From assembly GCA_004335635.1 (NCBI GenBank), contig QAXH01005091.1, positions 1-39,949 on the forward strand: a DNA stretch of 39,949 bases, given 5' to 3'. Below are positions 22,271 to 34,587 of this stretch, piece after piece (the first letter of the stretch is position 1; every line of letters begins with the position of its first letter). The DNA comes from Chloromonas sp. AAM2 (Eukaryota; Chlorophyta; Chlorophyceae; Chlamydomonadales; Chlamydomonadaceae). The notes beneath the pieces were generated by a model. The model ran no database searches, was not told the DNA's origin, and saw only the letters and a program-made list of their open reading frames with translations. The translations under genes and the position numbers were made by a program.

Positions 22271-24938
22271 CTAAACAACCTTGCTTGCACTGAGGCTCCC
22301 TACCTGCTTATCCGCTCTTGACTTCCTCCTCTGGTCCAGTTCTGCATACCCCTCCGTGGCCCTGAGCTGGTCTAGGCTGATGGGGTTGCCGGTGAGGCTC
22401 AGCAGCCACAGACTGGTGGCGCCCCTAAGCAGACCGGCGGGCACAGCACCTATCCTGTGGGCGCAGGTAGCCAGGGTGGAATTTGAACGCGGCTTTCCAA
22501 GGTAAGGTAAAACATAGATGTTGCATCTTTGAGTATCGCAAAGGGTGAGGTATTGCACAAGAGGGCATGCTGGGCTTTAAACAGAGTGCCGTTGCTGTAG
22601 GATCGAATAGTGGGTTGAAGTGCTTCCATGGGCACCGCCATGCATGCATGTGGCCTTGGGCCAGCATGTACAGTGTCACGTGCATGTGCTGAGCCATGGC
22701 AGGTGGCCTGACAAAGCATAACCAGAGCCAGGCAGAAGGCACGTGGACAGAGCACGCACCACATGGACTACAAATTATGAGTATTGCCGTACAGATTGAC
22801 TGGCTGAATGTCTGGTTGATTGGCTGATTGTCTGGCAGATTGACTGGTTGACTCACCCCATGTTCCCATGCGGGCCCCACCTATTTCTGTCGAGCCTTAG
22901 GGTCTGCAGTGCGCCGCACGCCGCCAGTGTTTGGGGTATGGTCGCTATGGCGTTGTCTGATGCATTGAGGTCTGTCAGACGGGAGCACCGGCCTGCAAGG
23001 CGGGCGGCAGGCCAAGGACAGGCATGTGACCACAAGGTGTTGTGAGTCGTAAATTTCTCTTGCGGAAACGTAGCAGATAGATAAGAAACGTTTGACTCCA
23101 CAGCCGAACACGAGGGCATTGCCAACTCACTTGTGAAGGTAATGCGCTGCTCGTGCGGTTTTCACATTCTTGCAAGCGCTTGTTTATGTCGTATGATGAT
23201 GAGATCAGCAGCTGGCAACTGACGAGCTTCAGAAGCCTTGTGCTCAGGATGCACATGCAGACTGGTCAGAGCGCTGAACACGTGTGATGGATGCGTGTGC
23301 TCATGGCATGCAGCACATGCAGGCTGGGCACAGGTCATGCTGACAGCCACGTCTCTGGCAGGGCAACTGATCAAGCCACTGCAGGGCTTGGAGGGTGTAC
23401 CTTATGCAGCTGAATCCATTGCATGCGGCCAGCGCCTGCTGACTAGTTGGGCAAACAAGGTGCTCTCGCTATTGCTTACCTAATTCATCCGGCAGCGCTT
23501 CAAGCCTGTTGGTCGCCAGGTCCAACACCTCCAATGACACCAGCGCCCCTATCCCTTCGGGAAATGTTCCCTCAAGCCGGCAGCCGGCCAGTGACAGGCT
23601 GCGCAGCTGGGAGAAACCGTCAAGCACACCCGCAGGCACGTGGGTCAGGTGGGTGTGATCCAGGGCCAGAAGAGTGAGGCCCGTCAGGCAGGCGAGCGAG
23701 GGCCAGGGGCACCCGGTGTCCTGTAGCGGGTTGTGGCTCGCGCGGAGGGAGGAGAGAGAGGTGAGGGCGCAGATGGCGGCGGGAAGTGTGGTTAGCCGGT
23801 TGTGGCACACGTCCAACCCACGTGCACAGGCTGACCACGCACGCCACGCCTCCACAACAGCCTGGTCTAGCTGTGCTAAGATAGCCGACGCTGCGGATGC
23901 ACTCGGACTTCCCGCTGCACCAGTGGATTCCGGTAACGGGCAGGACGATGTGCCAGCAGCCTGCGAGCCCTGTGCTCTGGCCTGATTGTCGCTCACGTCA
24001 TGTTGTGCTGTGCTTGCAGCGTTGCTGGTCACTGCAGTATCTGTGCTAGCGGCTGGTGGATTGCCGGGTGTGGGTGTGGTCTGTGAGGGATTGAGCGGGA
24101 TTAGCAGGCGGTGTGGCAAGTCTGCTAGCGCCAGCTCCCTCAATGTGATGAGCCCTGTGGCACGCCACGCCCTCTGCCTCTCTGGAAGGTGGGTTACCAC
24201 CCCATTGCCGTTGCCAGCTGCCGGGCTTTTAGCGGGTGTCGCATGGCCTGCACCCACACCATGTTGGGAGATGCCTGAGCCATCTTACGATTAACATGTC
24301 AGATACAGATGTAGAACCGACACAGAACACTCACTAACTCACTCACCGCCCCTTGCCGCAGCGAAGGATGCCTCGAGGCGTGCCTTGGCCTCGGCTGCCT
24401 TGAGCTGAGAGGCTGTGCTGGCGGCTTGCTGCCCCTGCAGGGGTGTGTGGGGCGAGTGTGCCCTGATGTGTGGGTATGGCCATGTTGAACAGTGCTGCCG
24501 TATCGGCGTATGTATGGCAGGAGAGATGCAGGAAGGGTTATGTCCATGCCCGAAGAAACATCCTGTCAAGGAATCCGAAATTTGTGTGAAGATTATGGGC
24601 TGCGGATGTGACGTGTGTGCATGTTTACCTTGGTGGCGAGGCCGCCCTGTGCTGCAAGAAGCATGATTGTGGTTCCGCCCTTGACGCCTTGCTCTGCTAA
24701 GCGCTTGCTGCTGTCCAGAACCTTGCCCTTGTGGATCAGCTGTCACACAGAGCGGCACATTCGGGCATGCTATGGCCTGTGCAAGTGATTGAGTGAGCTT
24801 GTGCAGATCGATCACCTTTTGCTGGCGGACGAACACGCCTGTTGCAGTTTGAATCTGCTCCTGGAGCTGTTGTGTGGTGCAGTCAGCTGCCATTTGCAGG
24901 TCATGCGTGGTGGCTCCATGCTTGATGTGAACGAGCAT
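22271..24938 (-). CDS. Ubiquitin-like domain plus leucine-rich-repeat protein (At2g30105-like)
   Basis: Six exons: 24938-24816, 24739-24629, 24434-24347, 24274-23480, 22992-22881, 22454-22271 (stop included), in phase, about 470 residues. Residues 1-75 form a ubiquitin-like fold split by an intron: IQTATGVFVRQQK joins to LIHKGKVLDSSKRL and ends in GGTTIMLLAAQGG. A helical Ala/Lys-rich segment and a low-complexity Ala/Thr/Pro linker follow. From about 260 to 450 come LRRs such as LDVCHNRLTTLP, LEVLDLATNRLEALP and LTDLNASDNAIATIP. The C-terminus (LRATEGYAELDQRRKSR) resembles the tail of plant LRR plus ubiquitin-like proteins. Function is unproven; a protein-interaction or proteasome-linked adaptor role is inference. 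Exon 4 could instead start at a second CAG 18 bases later in the same frame. A donor after ...ADKQ (22304) could replace the read-through end. Confidence 0.82.
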
Positions 24939-25220
24939 GCTCGTTGAACCTGCTCCTCCAATTTAGAGGAGTTGACTGCTGATCCTTGTCAACCTACGGC
25001 TGTCATGCCTTAATTTCGAAAGTAGATGTGATGCTCCACAGAGATATCACTATCAGCATCACCTACCAACAAAGGTAGGTGAGGTGGTTTGCGTTACAAA
25101 GATCTAATGCGATTCAGACGCGAGCCAGACGTGTGTGGCCCAAGAAGTATTGCTGGCGTAGATTTGCATTGCCATAACATCGCAGATACACTTAGCCACA
25201 CAAAGGCAATTTTGCACAAA
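24939..25220. promoter_or_regulatory. Shared divergent promoter region, UBL-LRR and STR14-like genes
   Basis: Only 282 bases separate the two start codons, on opposite strands, so both 5' UTRs and promoters must fit here or overlap transcribed sequence. No TATA box is evident. The rhodanese frame stays open upstream to 25089, so its true start could be earlier and the gap smaller. Confidence 0.5.
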
Positions 25221-28200
25221 ATGATGCTTCAGCACAGAATGACGCAAACGCGGGTCGCCGCTCCAGGCCGCTCCCCTGCTCCAGTTCCATTCCGTGGAGT
25301 CTGCAGGTGCGGTGTGTTCTGTTTCTATATTCTGCATTGGATCCTGACCGAGTTGCATGCCGCTGATTGGCCAATGAAAAGGCCCTGTACTCTGTATTCA
25401 GCTGCCGCGGACTGCGTGTAGGCACGTTGCGCCAATGGCCTGTATCGGCTCACGCGTTGCTGAAGCTGTCCCAACATAAAACTTGCTGAGAATGCCTCGC
25501 CAGTAACCGCCATATTTGCATGTGCTCACTCTGCAGCGCCAGGAGCGTGCGTGTGCAAGCTACCAAGCTGCCAAAATGGGATGAAGCCTACAGGTCAGCA
25601 AGGTTCCAGGTCTTGACACAAGTTTGACCTCACCACTATGAATTCACATTGAGCACCACCAGTGACACCAACGACAGATGCCCAAAACACACCAATGCAA
25701 ACAATGCACAGTGCATCAACAAGTTGCGTTCAGAGACTGCCAAACGCCCTGGCAGGAGATGGCAAGCACACACGTACAATTGCACTGGCACGAATGCGTG
25801 GCCTGCCCGTGCAGATACCTTGTGAACGAAAAGGGTCTGCGCACTGTGGATCCAGAGGAGGCTAATGTGAGTGCTCTGTCAAGCTTAGCATGTGGGGACG
25901 CACATCTGGTTTACAAGCAGCAAGCAACTGCAGGTTCAGCCCTGTCAATCGTCAATGCATCCAAACAAACAGTTTGGCAGAATGCTGGTAGGAATGAGGC
26001 AAAAGCCACGGCATGATCAGGCATGCTTCTGCCACGTGCTGTCATTCTGGTGCTAGCTCACCAGCCAAACGTCCATACACGTGTGGTTGCTGTACTTTGA
26101 CATCAGTGAAGGGGCTGCTGTACTTTGTCATCAGTGAAGGGGCGAGTGTGTATCTGACACGTACATCACCTGATGCGTTCACTTAGATGTAAGCACACGG
26201 CTGCAAGGAGTGAGTGTGTACATGACGTGTGTGCCACCTGATATGCCCCCCTCAGGCCATGGTTGCCAGCGGCGAGTGGGTGCTGGTGGACGTGCGGCCG
26301 CCCCAGGCGCACCAGGAGAGCCGCCCCGCAGGCGCCATACCGGTGCCCATGTACCAGCCGCTCGACTGGTCCAAGCCTGACGCAACAAAGGTGGGCACAG
26401 CGCAGCCGCTGGGTGCACGGGGGTGTCAAGTGAGAGTGCACCCAATGCAGTAGGCATGGGAGCTCCAGATGTCTGCTATTCTGCTGCACATGGCTCTACA
26501 GTGCAGATGGCAACACGCATGCGTGCTCTGGACGAGCCTGCCGATAATGAGAGGCCATCTGCCGATTACAAATGCTAGCTTAAAAATGTTCTGCATAAGG
26601 CTGTGCAGTGTTGATGTACCAAAGCCAGAGCTGGGTGTTGCGTGAATCTCTGCACATTTCACCACATCGCATCCTTTCCCAGGCCACCATCCTCACTGCG
26701 TTTGTTTATGTTGTACTTGCTGAACCTGTCGCGTACAACTGAACTCAGGCAATGCTTTGGGCAAATCTGCAGGTGCCGTTGCATGGGCAGGTGAACGCAT
26801 CGTTGTGTCTCGTGTGTGGGCCGCAGGTGCTCAAGTTCATCGCCTACTCGTTTAACGGTGTGTCCGCTGTCGAGCCCAACCCAGAATTCAGCGAGCAGCT
26901 CAAGGCGGTGAGTGGGAAGCCCAGACCTTCAGCATAGAGCCCATGGAGGGATAGGGAGGACGACAGGGAAAATGAAATTTGGTGCTGCTGCTGTGGACTG
27001 ACGGGGTGGCAAACTGTCATTTTGTCGCATTTGCATGCATTTGGGTTGAGCGGTGAAGGTGGCATTCAGCAATGTGCAAACGTGCACCGTGCATTGTCGC
27101 TGGCTTATAAACTCAACGTCCTGTGCCAGGCATGGAAAGACTGTCATTGCCTGGAAGAACAAGCCATTCTTTGCAGATGTGGGCACATTCTGCGTGCCTG
27201 CGGTCAGTGTACACTTGCATACTGGGTTCCACTCCGCCTTTGTCCCTTGTGTTTGTTCCCCCCTCCCCCAGGCCACTGCCGGCGGCACCAAAGGCATCAT
27301 CACTCTGTGCGAGGCGGGCGGCACCCTCAAGCCCTCCACCAACTTCCCCTTCGGCAAGGCCTCCCGCTCGCTGCAGGCCGCGTACATCTGCATGGTGGAG
27401 GGGATCTCGGACAAGGTAATTTTGTTTTATTATTACCAGGGAATAGGCATACAAATTCTGCCGACCCGCAACTCAATTTTTGTCTGAGGGGGGTGTCTGA
27501 CACCCCTTCCCCCAACAGCCAATCTAACTGTCCATTATAGATTTTGAGTATACCATTCAGATGATTGTGCTCAATTTGAACAAAGCTTTCCAATGCCCAA
27601 TCAAAAAACCAAAAATCCCTAAAAAGAAAAAGGAACATACATATGAAGGATCCTTGTCATGATCCCCAAAACAAGAGCATGCGGGGGCTCCTGACTGGAA
27701 TCCGGAGTCTTGATGTGTCAGTGTCATTGTTGGCATCATGGCCAGGCTATCAGGATTTCATCATTCAGCAAGATCATCATCCTCCATCTCCGGCCCCCTC
27801 ACCCAGCCACGCATGTTGATACTGACGCTGCCGCACATCTTATGTGCAGCTGTCCCTGACTTGGGCTTGGCCAGGCTGACGGGTGCGCGGTGCCTGATTC
27901 TAAAGCTGGTGCCAATCTGCATGATGTGTTGACTCGATTGCTGCGGGGAAAAGAGGGGGGTGGGGTGCGTTTGTGGCTGCGCTCTGGTTGGCCTGCGGCT
28001 GCATGACCGGACCTCCCCCTCCCTTGGCCCCTGTCAACCCGGTAGTCCCTCCTACTTACTCTCGCCACTCCCTGCCTTCCCTGCCCTGCAGGTGGTGCAC
28101 CTTGACCGGGGCGTGTACGGCTGGTACCAGGCGGACCTGCCCTTTGAGGGCACCAAGGAGTACAAGCCGGACCTAGGCCGCACACCCATGGCAGCGGCTG

Positions 28201-28521
28201 AGCCGGTAAGGGCGTGCAGGGGGGGCCGAGCGCACAGCTGGTGTGCTTTCAAAGACATGGAAGGGGCCCGCAGGTCGAGACCGGCAAGCGTCCACAGTCA
28301 GAACATTGACTTGTTCATGGAAGATGCCAAGCGGTTTGTTGTATGATGCTCTGCGATGACGCACTGAACAGCAGCGACTGCGGGGAGCAACGCTCATCAT
28401 GCACCCTCCAAACACTGTTAGCAATGAGAATCCGGTGTGTTTGCTGCGGTGTGCTGTGCAGACCCTTCAGGCCATCCGCGCCTCTACCGGCTACAACATT
28501 CGCGAGGGCGACAAGAAGTGA
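25221..28521 (+). CDS. Chloroplast rhodanese-like protein, STR14-like
   Basis: Seven exons: 25221-25306, 25815-25866, 26256-26390, 26827-26907, 27272-27415, 28092-28205, 28462-28521 (stop included), all in phase, 223 residues. Residues 1-30 (MMLQHRMTQTRVAAPGRS...) are Arg/Ala/Pro-rich without acids, like a chloroplast transit peptide. The rhodanese domain follows: EWVLVDVRPPQAH, a PAGAIPVPMY strand-turn, NPEFSEQLKA, a loop around Cys131 (LCEAGGTLKPS), SRSLQAAY, and VVHLDRGVYGWY. The order and the NPEF, GGTLKP and SRSL blocks match plant STR14 (At4g27700). The cysteine is in the loop that carries the persulfide in active rhodaneses, but the loop is not the CxxGxR form, so sulfurtransferase activity is uncertain; a thylakoid or stromal role is inferred. 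It is head to head with the UBL-LRR gene. A short exon could be missing between exons 3 and 4, though phase does not require it. Confidence 0.87.
26088..26143 (+). repeat. Two tandem 28-base units in intron 2 of the rhodanese gene
   Basis: Units at 26088-26115 and 26116-26143 (tgctgtactttg...) differ at one position. A very recent small duplication with no obvious function. Confidence 0.85.
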
Positions 28522-28939
28522 ATGCGTGGACTGAATTTGGAATGTCATGTTGGAGCGAGTTGTCATGCAATGCTGCAATGGCTATGACCTCATTTTTGAA
28601 TGGCTGCACATTAGAGGGGATTGCACATTGTTTGACCGCACAGTGATAACACCGGCTTGGATGCCGATCAGAAAGGACCACCACGTGACTAACACGTGGC
28701 GAGCACTCAGGAGTGGAGGCTATATGTGTCATGGCTGAGGATTTTGGTTTGGACCCGTGAGCAGGCTTTCAGGCATGGGAGCAGGCATACAAGGCCAGGC
28801 ACTCGCACCTATTATTCAGAACACTTGGCTTTCACATCCCAACGGCTGCATGTACTGAATCCAAATCTTGGAAGGTGTTGGGATCACAGGTGTTGCGGCA
28901 AGCTGGTTGTTTTGATCGCACCCAGACAGGGTGTGTTTT

Positions 28940-28944
28940 TGTAA
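28940..28944 (+). terminator. TGTAA poly(A) signal candidate for the rhodanese gene
   Basis: TGTAA, the usual green algal polyadenylation signal, lies 419 bases after the stop, within a normal 3' UTR length for such genes. A five-base motif is weak evidence by itself. Confidence 0.35.
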
Positions 28945-29025
28945 ACTGTGCTTCACAGCTGGAACAGACATTGAAAGCATAAAACTTTATATCAAACTTT
29001 ATATCATGCCGGCTGTCAACATGTA

Positions 29026-29614
29026 GGAATAGTTGTGACAGCTGACACCTGACTGGCTATAACTGTCATGTCTGTTTTTCGGGCTTTGTCTGTCTCACAC
29101 CTCACCATGGGTCTTCCAGCCCTTAGAACCGGCATAATGAATTCCCCGTCCCAAAAGTGCAACTGGCGATCGCGCGGAAGCAGAGTTGGGACCAGATTTA
29201 GAAAATATTCGATGCGCCGCACAGAATCCAAAATTTGAAAACAGGCTTGTCAATATTATTCATAGCCACGCTCCGGCCATTGCCATTGTAAGTAGAGCCA
29301 TAGCTTCTGGAAGCACCCATGCTGGGACAAGCAGCTGGTTGGCACCCATACAAGGAGAAGCGGCTCCTGCCCTGCACTACTTTTTCTGGAAGCTCGCGAT
29401 GCCATCACAGTGGTAGACCTAGACGAGATGTTAATACGATTGACATGTTAATACGATTGACACATGGCATGATGCATTCGTCCCTTGCATGGCTTGCTAG
29501 CGTTCGCGCTCGGTGCATGTGGGCCCGCCTGATGTAATCAATACATAGGAATATATTGGAATAGTTGTGACAGGTAATAGGCTGACTGGCTATACCTGTC
29601 ATGTCATGTCTGTT
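29026..29614 (+). repeat. Direct repeat pair about 530 bases apart
   Basis: Copies at 29026-29077 and 29558-29614 share ggaatagttgtgacag, ctgactggctata and ctgtcatgtc with small differences. The sequence between them has no coding frame. It could be flanks of an insertion or a local duplication. Confidence 0.55.
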
Positions 29615-29880
29615 ACGGATGTCTGATTTCATCATGAATGTCTAGTATGCATGCCACCCCCGCTGATGACCACCATGCAAAAGACACCAGGAAAACAAGA
29701 GTCCATCTTTTATCGGGATGCGGGATTCTGGGCTAATTCATATCGAAGTTCGTTATCGGACTTCATAATATAACATCGGACTTGATAATAAGACTCTGCA
29801 CAAACCACAGTCTGTCCAGTCCAGTCTGGCAGCATTGATTCCATGTGACGCACAGTCAGTCGTGTCACGGGCATGGCGAG

Positions 29881-29940
29881 AAACAGGTACACCATCAACG
29901 AAACAGGTACACCACGAACGAAACAGGTACAACACGAACG
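29881..29940 (+). repeat. Three tandem 20-base units just after the TrmB stop
   Basis: Three units of exactly 20 bases (aaacaggtacaccatcaacg and two close variants) lie 26 bases beyond the TrmB stop, in its 3' UTR. Confidence 0.9.
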
Positions 29941-29965
29941 ATGTAGCAGCACCTGACACAAGTGG

Positions 29966-32690
29966 TTACTGTCGCTGCAGCAGCACCCTGAACACCGGGC
30001 TCTTGGTGACCTGCGCCGCAAACACCTCCCGCTCAGTCGGCAGGTCACCCAGCGGGTTGGCAGCCAACCAGCCGCTGCCCTTCCAGGCACTGGACAACAC
30101 CAGGTCATCGAGACCACTCTGTAGCAAATGGCGTGGCAAGACAGTCCCGACAGCATCAGACTGCTCTGGAACGGCTGATGCAGTGACGCTGTTGTGCTTG
30201 GCCTCGTTGACTCCTGTTTGGGCTCTCATTGGTTCCTGTAAAGCCTGATGTATTGGGACAGCAGGGTCAGCCTGAGCGGCACTGGTCGCATTCGCAGTTA
30301 CTGGACCGTACGCTAGCAGGTATGGATCGACTTCACGACCATCATCAGGCACTGTCGCGCCAGGCGTCGTATGCAACGGGTGCAAGGCGAACGCGCCGTC
30401 CCCATGCGTGGCGAACATGTCGCGCATGTGCGCTGCGGTGCTCCGCACGTCCGATGTCAGCAGCACGATAGCCCCGGGCCGCAGAAGCGATGCACAGCTC
30501 TTCACGCAGTGAGCGTCGACCACATGCCGGTCTCGGCGGTAGTGCGGGTCCGGGTACTGCAAATCAGACACCTTACGATTGGGGTGAAAGGCGGGGCTGA
30601 CTTGGTAGCTAGGATTGATATCTCCTCTACATGGCAGCTGTCAGTGCTTTCACAGCTGTACAGTGGCGTGCTGTCGCCCATCCCTGCTCGTCACTCTTGG
30701 AGTGGCAGGATTGCTTCCTTGGTTGTGGTTGGACAGGATTCTGTCAATCGTCGCACCCTGAGCTGCACAACTCCACTTGCAAGCTGCCACACAGCTAACA
30801 CGTCGCACCCACCCGACCTGCCACCAAACGGAATGCTGTAAGACATAACCCGCTCGTGGACGCCCATTCTGCTGCCATGGCACTGGCACGATGCAAAATC
30901 AAAAAGTAACATAACTGACCCAACTGAAAAGCCCAGCAATTGTTGCAGCAGCTTACAGTACCACCTAGCCAACTTCCCGCGAAGTGACCGCCTTACCCCA
31001 CATACCCACCCACTGACCTGCACAGCCAGCAGTGCCACAGGACCGGGGTACGAGGCCAGTGTGTCGTGCATGGCCTGAGCATTGGCCGACAGGTAGTGGC
31101 AGCGGGGCGCCAGGCCCCGGGCAGCGGCCCATGTGTTGCCCCGTGCCATCAACTGTAACCGGGGCAACGAGCATGAGCGAAGGGTAGGTGGCCAGGTGTA
31201 AGGAACGCCTTGCCCATGCACTGAAACAGCCACGCACACATGCCCTACTCGGCCAGCAACCTTACACGTGACCTCAGTCAGGCACCTCTGACGAAAGGCT
31301 GTGACAAGAGCCCAACCCACATACAAACATGTAATAACACGGCTTCATGGCACGTCTTCATGGCACTTGTAGCGGACCTGGTAGTGACCGTTCTGACGGG
31401 CGCTTGTACAGAATACGCACAACACACACATGCCGACGCCCCCTGTGCTGCCGCAAGCAACCCACCGTTGCATGTTGGTCCAGTCCCAGGAAGTTCCCTG
31501 GCGTGCCTGCACCGGTCCAGGAGGGGCCCGCCTGACCCGCACACATGTGACAGGCGGGCACCACGCCATGGTGTGCGGCTAGCAGCACGAAGCGGCCCGC
31601 CCCGCACCCGATGTCTACTACCAACGGACGGTGAGGGTCCTGCGTGCAAGGGGGCCAGAGCACATGCATCACATGAGAAGCGCTCACCTGCAAAGCAACG
31701 CTCGCATCCGACATGTGAGTGCTTATGCTGTTCCCCACAAGGTGTCCAGATATCCCATCTTTGGCCTGGCCTGAGCTGCAAGACAGCATCAAGTGCAGCG
31801 ATCTGTCAAGTGTGCAAACCACCTGAATCTGTTACATCTCAGGGCTCAGCTTCTGGCTGCCCAATGCGTACATGGCTTTGAGATTTGAGAGCGTACATGG
31901 CATCGCAGACCTGTTGAGTGCTCAATGCAAGAAGCTTACGGATGTCAGAGTGTAGTCTTGCAACGTAGAAAGCAGCACTATACATGGCTCAGATATACAA
32001 CGCACTGACCCCATCAACAGGAAAGCCCAGCGATTTAATTCCATGCATCGGTTAAGCTTGGGCCCTGCACTACGTGCCCCTTTCTCCATGCCTCAGCCAT
32101 GCCATGCAACCTGTAGTGTTTTGCTCTTCATGCACCACGCACTTTGGAGCTGATGTGTAGCTGTTGCGCTGCGAGATGACGCCTTCTGCCCATCACCTGA
32201 TATATCTCCTCCCAGTCGACCCGTGGCGCTTCCTGCTGAGCCAGGCCCGAGTAGCGCCGCCTGCGCACGGCACCACCTGCCTGCATGCACAGGAGAGTGG
32301 CAATAAGAGTGGGCATGCAGGTGGCATGTGTGCTGGTGAATGACAAGCAGTGCATGAACCGACACTGCAACGCCGGAGTCCGAACATGGTGAAGCTTGAT
32401 GGTTTCTGACCCAGGCATTCAGGACTCACGTTTGCTAGCCCACCCTCGGCCAGACGAAGCACAGCGAAGGGGGAGCCAGGAGTGTCTGCACCACCATCCT
32501 TGAGCCAAGTCGGATGCGCCACAAAGGGAGAGCGTACACCCTGACAGCTGATGTCATGGATTCGCTGGCATACACGGACCCCCCAGGGGGCAAGGCTGAG
32601 GGTCCTTCGGGCACGAAGGGCTTCGGCCTTGCGCTTTGGGTGACTTTGGTCGCTCGCAGACTGGGCTTGGCTCTGATGCTTGAAACGCAT
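29966..32690 (-). CDS. tRNA (guanine-N7)-methyltransferase, TrmB family, probably organellar
   Basis: Five exons: 32690-32430, 32280-32197, 31639-31466, 31152-31018, 30556-29966 (stop included), all phase 0, 414 residues. It should use S-adenosylmethionine to make m7G46 in tRNA variable loops. Family marks: SAM-binding motif I VVDIGCGAGRF (about 122-132), NFLGLD with the A-T-L-M-A-R helix formed across an exon junction, SANAQ, SYPGP, the catalytic PDPH (220-223), and the C-terminal GWLAANPLG...TERE (TERE at 392-395). The SYPGP and GWL-NP-G-TERE blocks resemble the plant chloroplast-type enzyme rather than the cytosolic TRM8 form. The first exon is basic and could be a targeting peptide, but its ATG at 32690 is the least certain part. 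A ~95-residue insert (about 285-379) separates the core from the C-terminal motif. Exon 2 could start at a nearby alternative CAG. Confidence 0.87.
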
Positions 32691-34587
32691 AATGCTGATG
32701 TCTTAAAACGCCTTTTATGGGCATTTTGTCACAGTCCAAAAAACAATTTCCAGTTGGTTTTGGTTCATGCCGGAAAAGGCGTTTCCAGACATCACTATAT
32801 GTTTTATATTTGGAACAGGCCTTTAGGGAGGATGCGTGTCAATTGAATATCATCCTCAACAGCAGGTTCACCGCAGATGGTACACGATCCTCAGGAAAAT
32901 CAACGCGTGTTGACACCATGTCCTGGGCAATAACAGCAGCCTGATGCCATACAGCCCCCCGTGGTGGGGTCGGTGATGCTGGAGGAGGGTTGAAGGATCA
33001 CAGGAAAGGGAGATGATGGTTCATTTACAGCACTGCTGGAAGAGGAGCAAGAATGCAACTCAACAGAACGCCAGGTCACCCTTTTCAACACTCAGCATGG
33101 TTGTCGCAGCAACTCAAGGCATGCAAGGCGTCCAAGGCTAGGCAGCCATGCAACTTTTTAATGACCATTGTCTGGAACCAGACATCTGGAAATTCGGAAC
33201 CCACAATAGGAATCGCTCGATTCTGCAATATTTGCGATAAGTCGAGAGCGGAATGATGCACAGGTATACCGCGCATATCGCATGCCCCTATGACGAAGGT
33301 CTGCTAGTGTGTTGGTTTGCTGGCCTGGTGGGACAACAAAGCGCTAAGTGAGTGAGCCTTTCATGCCCATGACAGGTGCCTGCTAGTGTGTTGGTTTGCT
33401 GGTCTGGTGCCACAACATTGAGTGAGGACAATGAGCACATGTCATATTAGGTTGTGGTGTCCCGTCCATTACTAGCTGCTCAATGGCCTCAGACCAGCAG
33501 ACTTGCAGGCCTTCACAAAGGTTTTGATGTGTTGTCCACTTGTAGCTGCTTGATGGCTGCAGACCAGCAAAAAGCAGACTTGCCCACTACCAGCTGTTTG
33601 ATGGCCTCAGACGAGCAGACCAGCAGACTTGCAGACCTTCACAAAGGTTGTGGTATCCTGTCTACTACCTGTTTGATGGCTGCAGACCAGCAAGCAAGCA
33701 GACTTGCAGGTCTTCACAAAGGTTGTGGTATCCGTGCCTAGCCGTCCACCAGCACGCCCCGCAGTGAATGGCAAGTAGTCTGTAAAGCCATACCAAGAGT
33801 CAGCTTATTCCTTTGGCCTGGCGTCAGAAACCTCGCTCTCCAACGAAAACAAACACGTGGCATCCCATTTTCAAACTTGCAGCTCTCCGGCGCAAGCTGG
33901 GCTTGCACAACATCTACGGAGCCTCTGAGATCTTCACACTGGCTTGCGCTCTCCACGAGGGTGCTTCCAGAAAGTCAAGGGTTCTGGTTCGCCCAGATGT
34001 GATCCAGCGACGACGCTTGGACTGTAGGTGAGTTCTTTGCAGGGCTTAAATAAAACAGCTGCGGCGCCTGGCGTTGCCGCCTGCAAAAGCAGGCATGAAG
34101 CTCTGGACTGCGGGCTTCTTGGCTTTCCTTCGTTGTCTTGCGAACGTAATGTGCGAACGTTCAAGGAATTCCTCTTCTGTCTTGTGTTGCAGATTGATCA
34201 GAGACCAGTCTCGACAACCTTGTCTGAATCTCCTGCAGGCCTCAGGAGCTCTTACGACGTTGCTGGCAGCAGGGGTGAGGTCAGGATCAGGTTGCAGCAT
34301 GCGGACTGCATCAGGCTAGCTGACCATGGCAGCAGTGGGGATTTGATGCTCAGCTCACAAGTAGTTGCTGTGTCAGCCACCTGCCTAGCACGGCATGCTG
34401 CAGCTCCCTAAGCTCCACCATGGTCCATGCACCCTGGAGTGCTGTCCTGCAGGCTACCCTCTCAAGCCCTGCTGCACTTTCTGGCAGCTCTGGTCAGCTG
34501 TTTGCAGTACCAGCGTGGCATGTGCACTAGGCATGAGCAGGTTGTGTTTTAACTCTGGGTCCATGTGGGTGTGCCTGCTGCATGCAG
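32691..34587. other. Gene-poor region with tandem repeats
   Basis: Upstream of TrmB (minus) and of the unknown gene (plus). Besides the repeats at 33300-33740 it has short open frames on both strands with no family features. Earlier exons of the unknown plus-strand gene may lie at about 34030-34410, where frames are moderately open after CAG sites, but none could be fixed. Confidence 0.4.
33300..33740 (+). repeat. Imperfect tandem repeats, about 60-85 base units
   Basis: A unit built around ctgtttgatggctgcagacc, agcagacttgcag and cttcacaaaggttgtggtat recurs about four times between 33446 and 33740 with deletions. Left of it, tgctagtgtgttggtttgct occurs twice (near 33303 and 33382), about 80 bases apart. 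The 95-codon open frame across the array (33454-33741) just reflects the repeats. Confidence 0.75.

Larger units (their letters stand above)
28522..29965. other. Convergent intergenic region between STR14-like gene and TrmB
   Basis: Holds both 3' UTRs. It contains small repeats: two 12-base aaactttatatc units near 28982, an imperfect direct-repeat pair at 29026-29077 and 29558-29614, a short doubled block near 29430-29462, and the triple 20-base repeat at 29881-29940. No coding frame is supported. Confidence 0.6.

Noticed and set aside
31240..31881. 213-codon plus-strand open frame
   Set aside because: It runs antisense across two TrmB exons whose motifs and phases are clear; it is a shadow.
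33454..33741. 95-codon open frame with internal repeats
   Set aside because: It only reflects the tandem DNA repeat; units change length and would break the frame.
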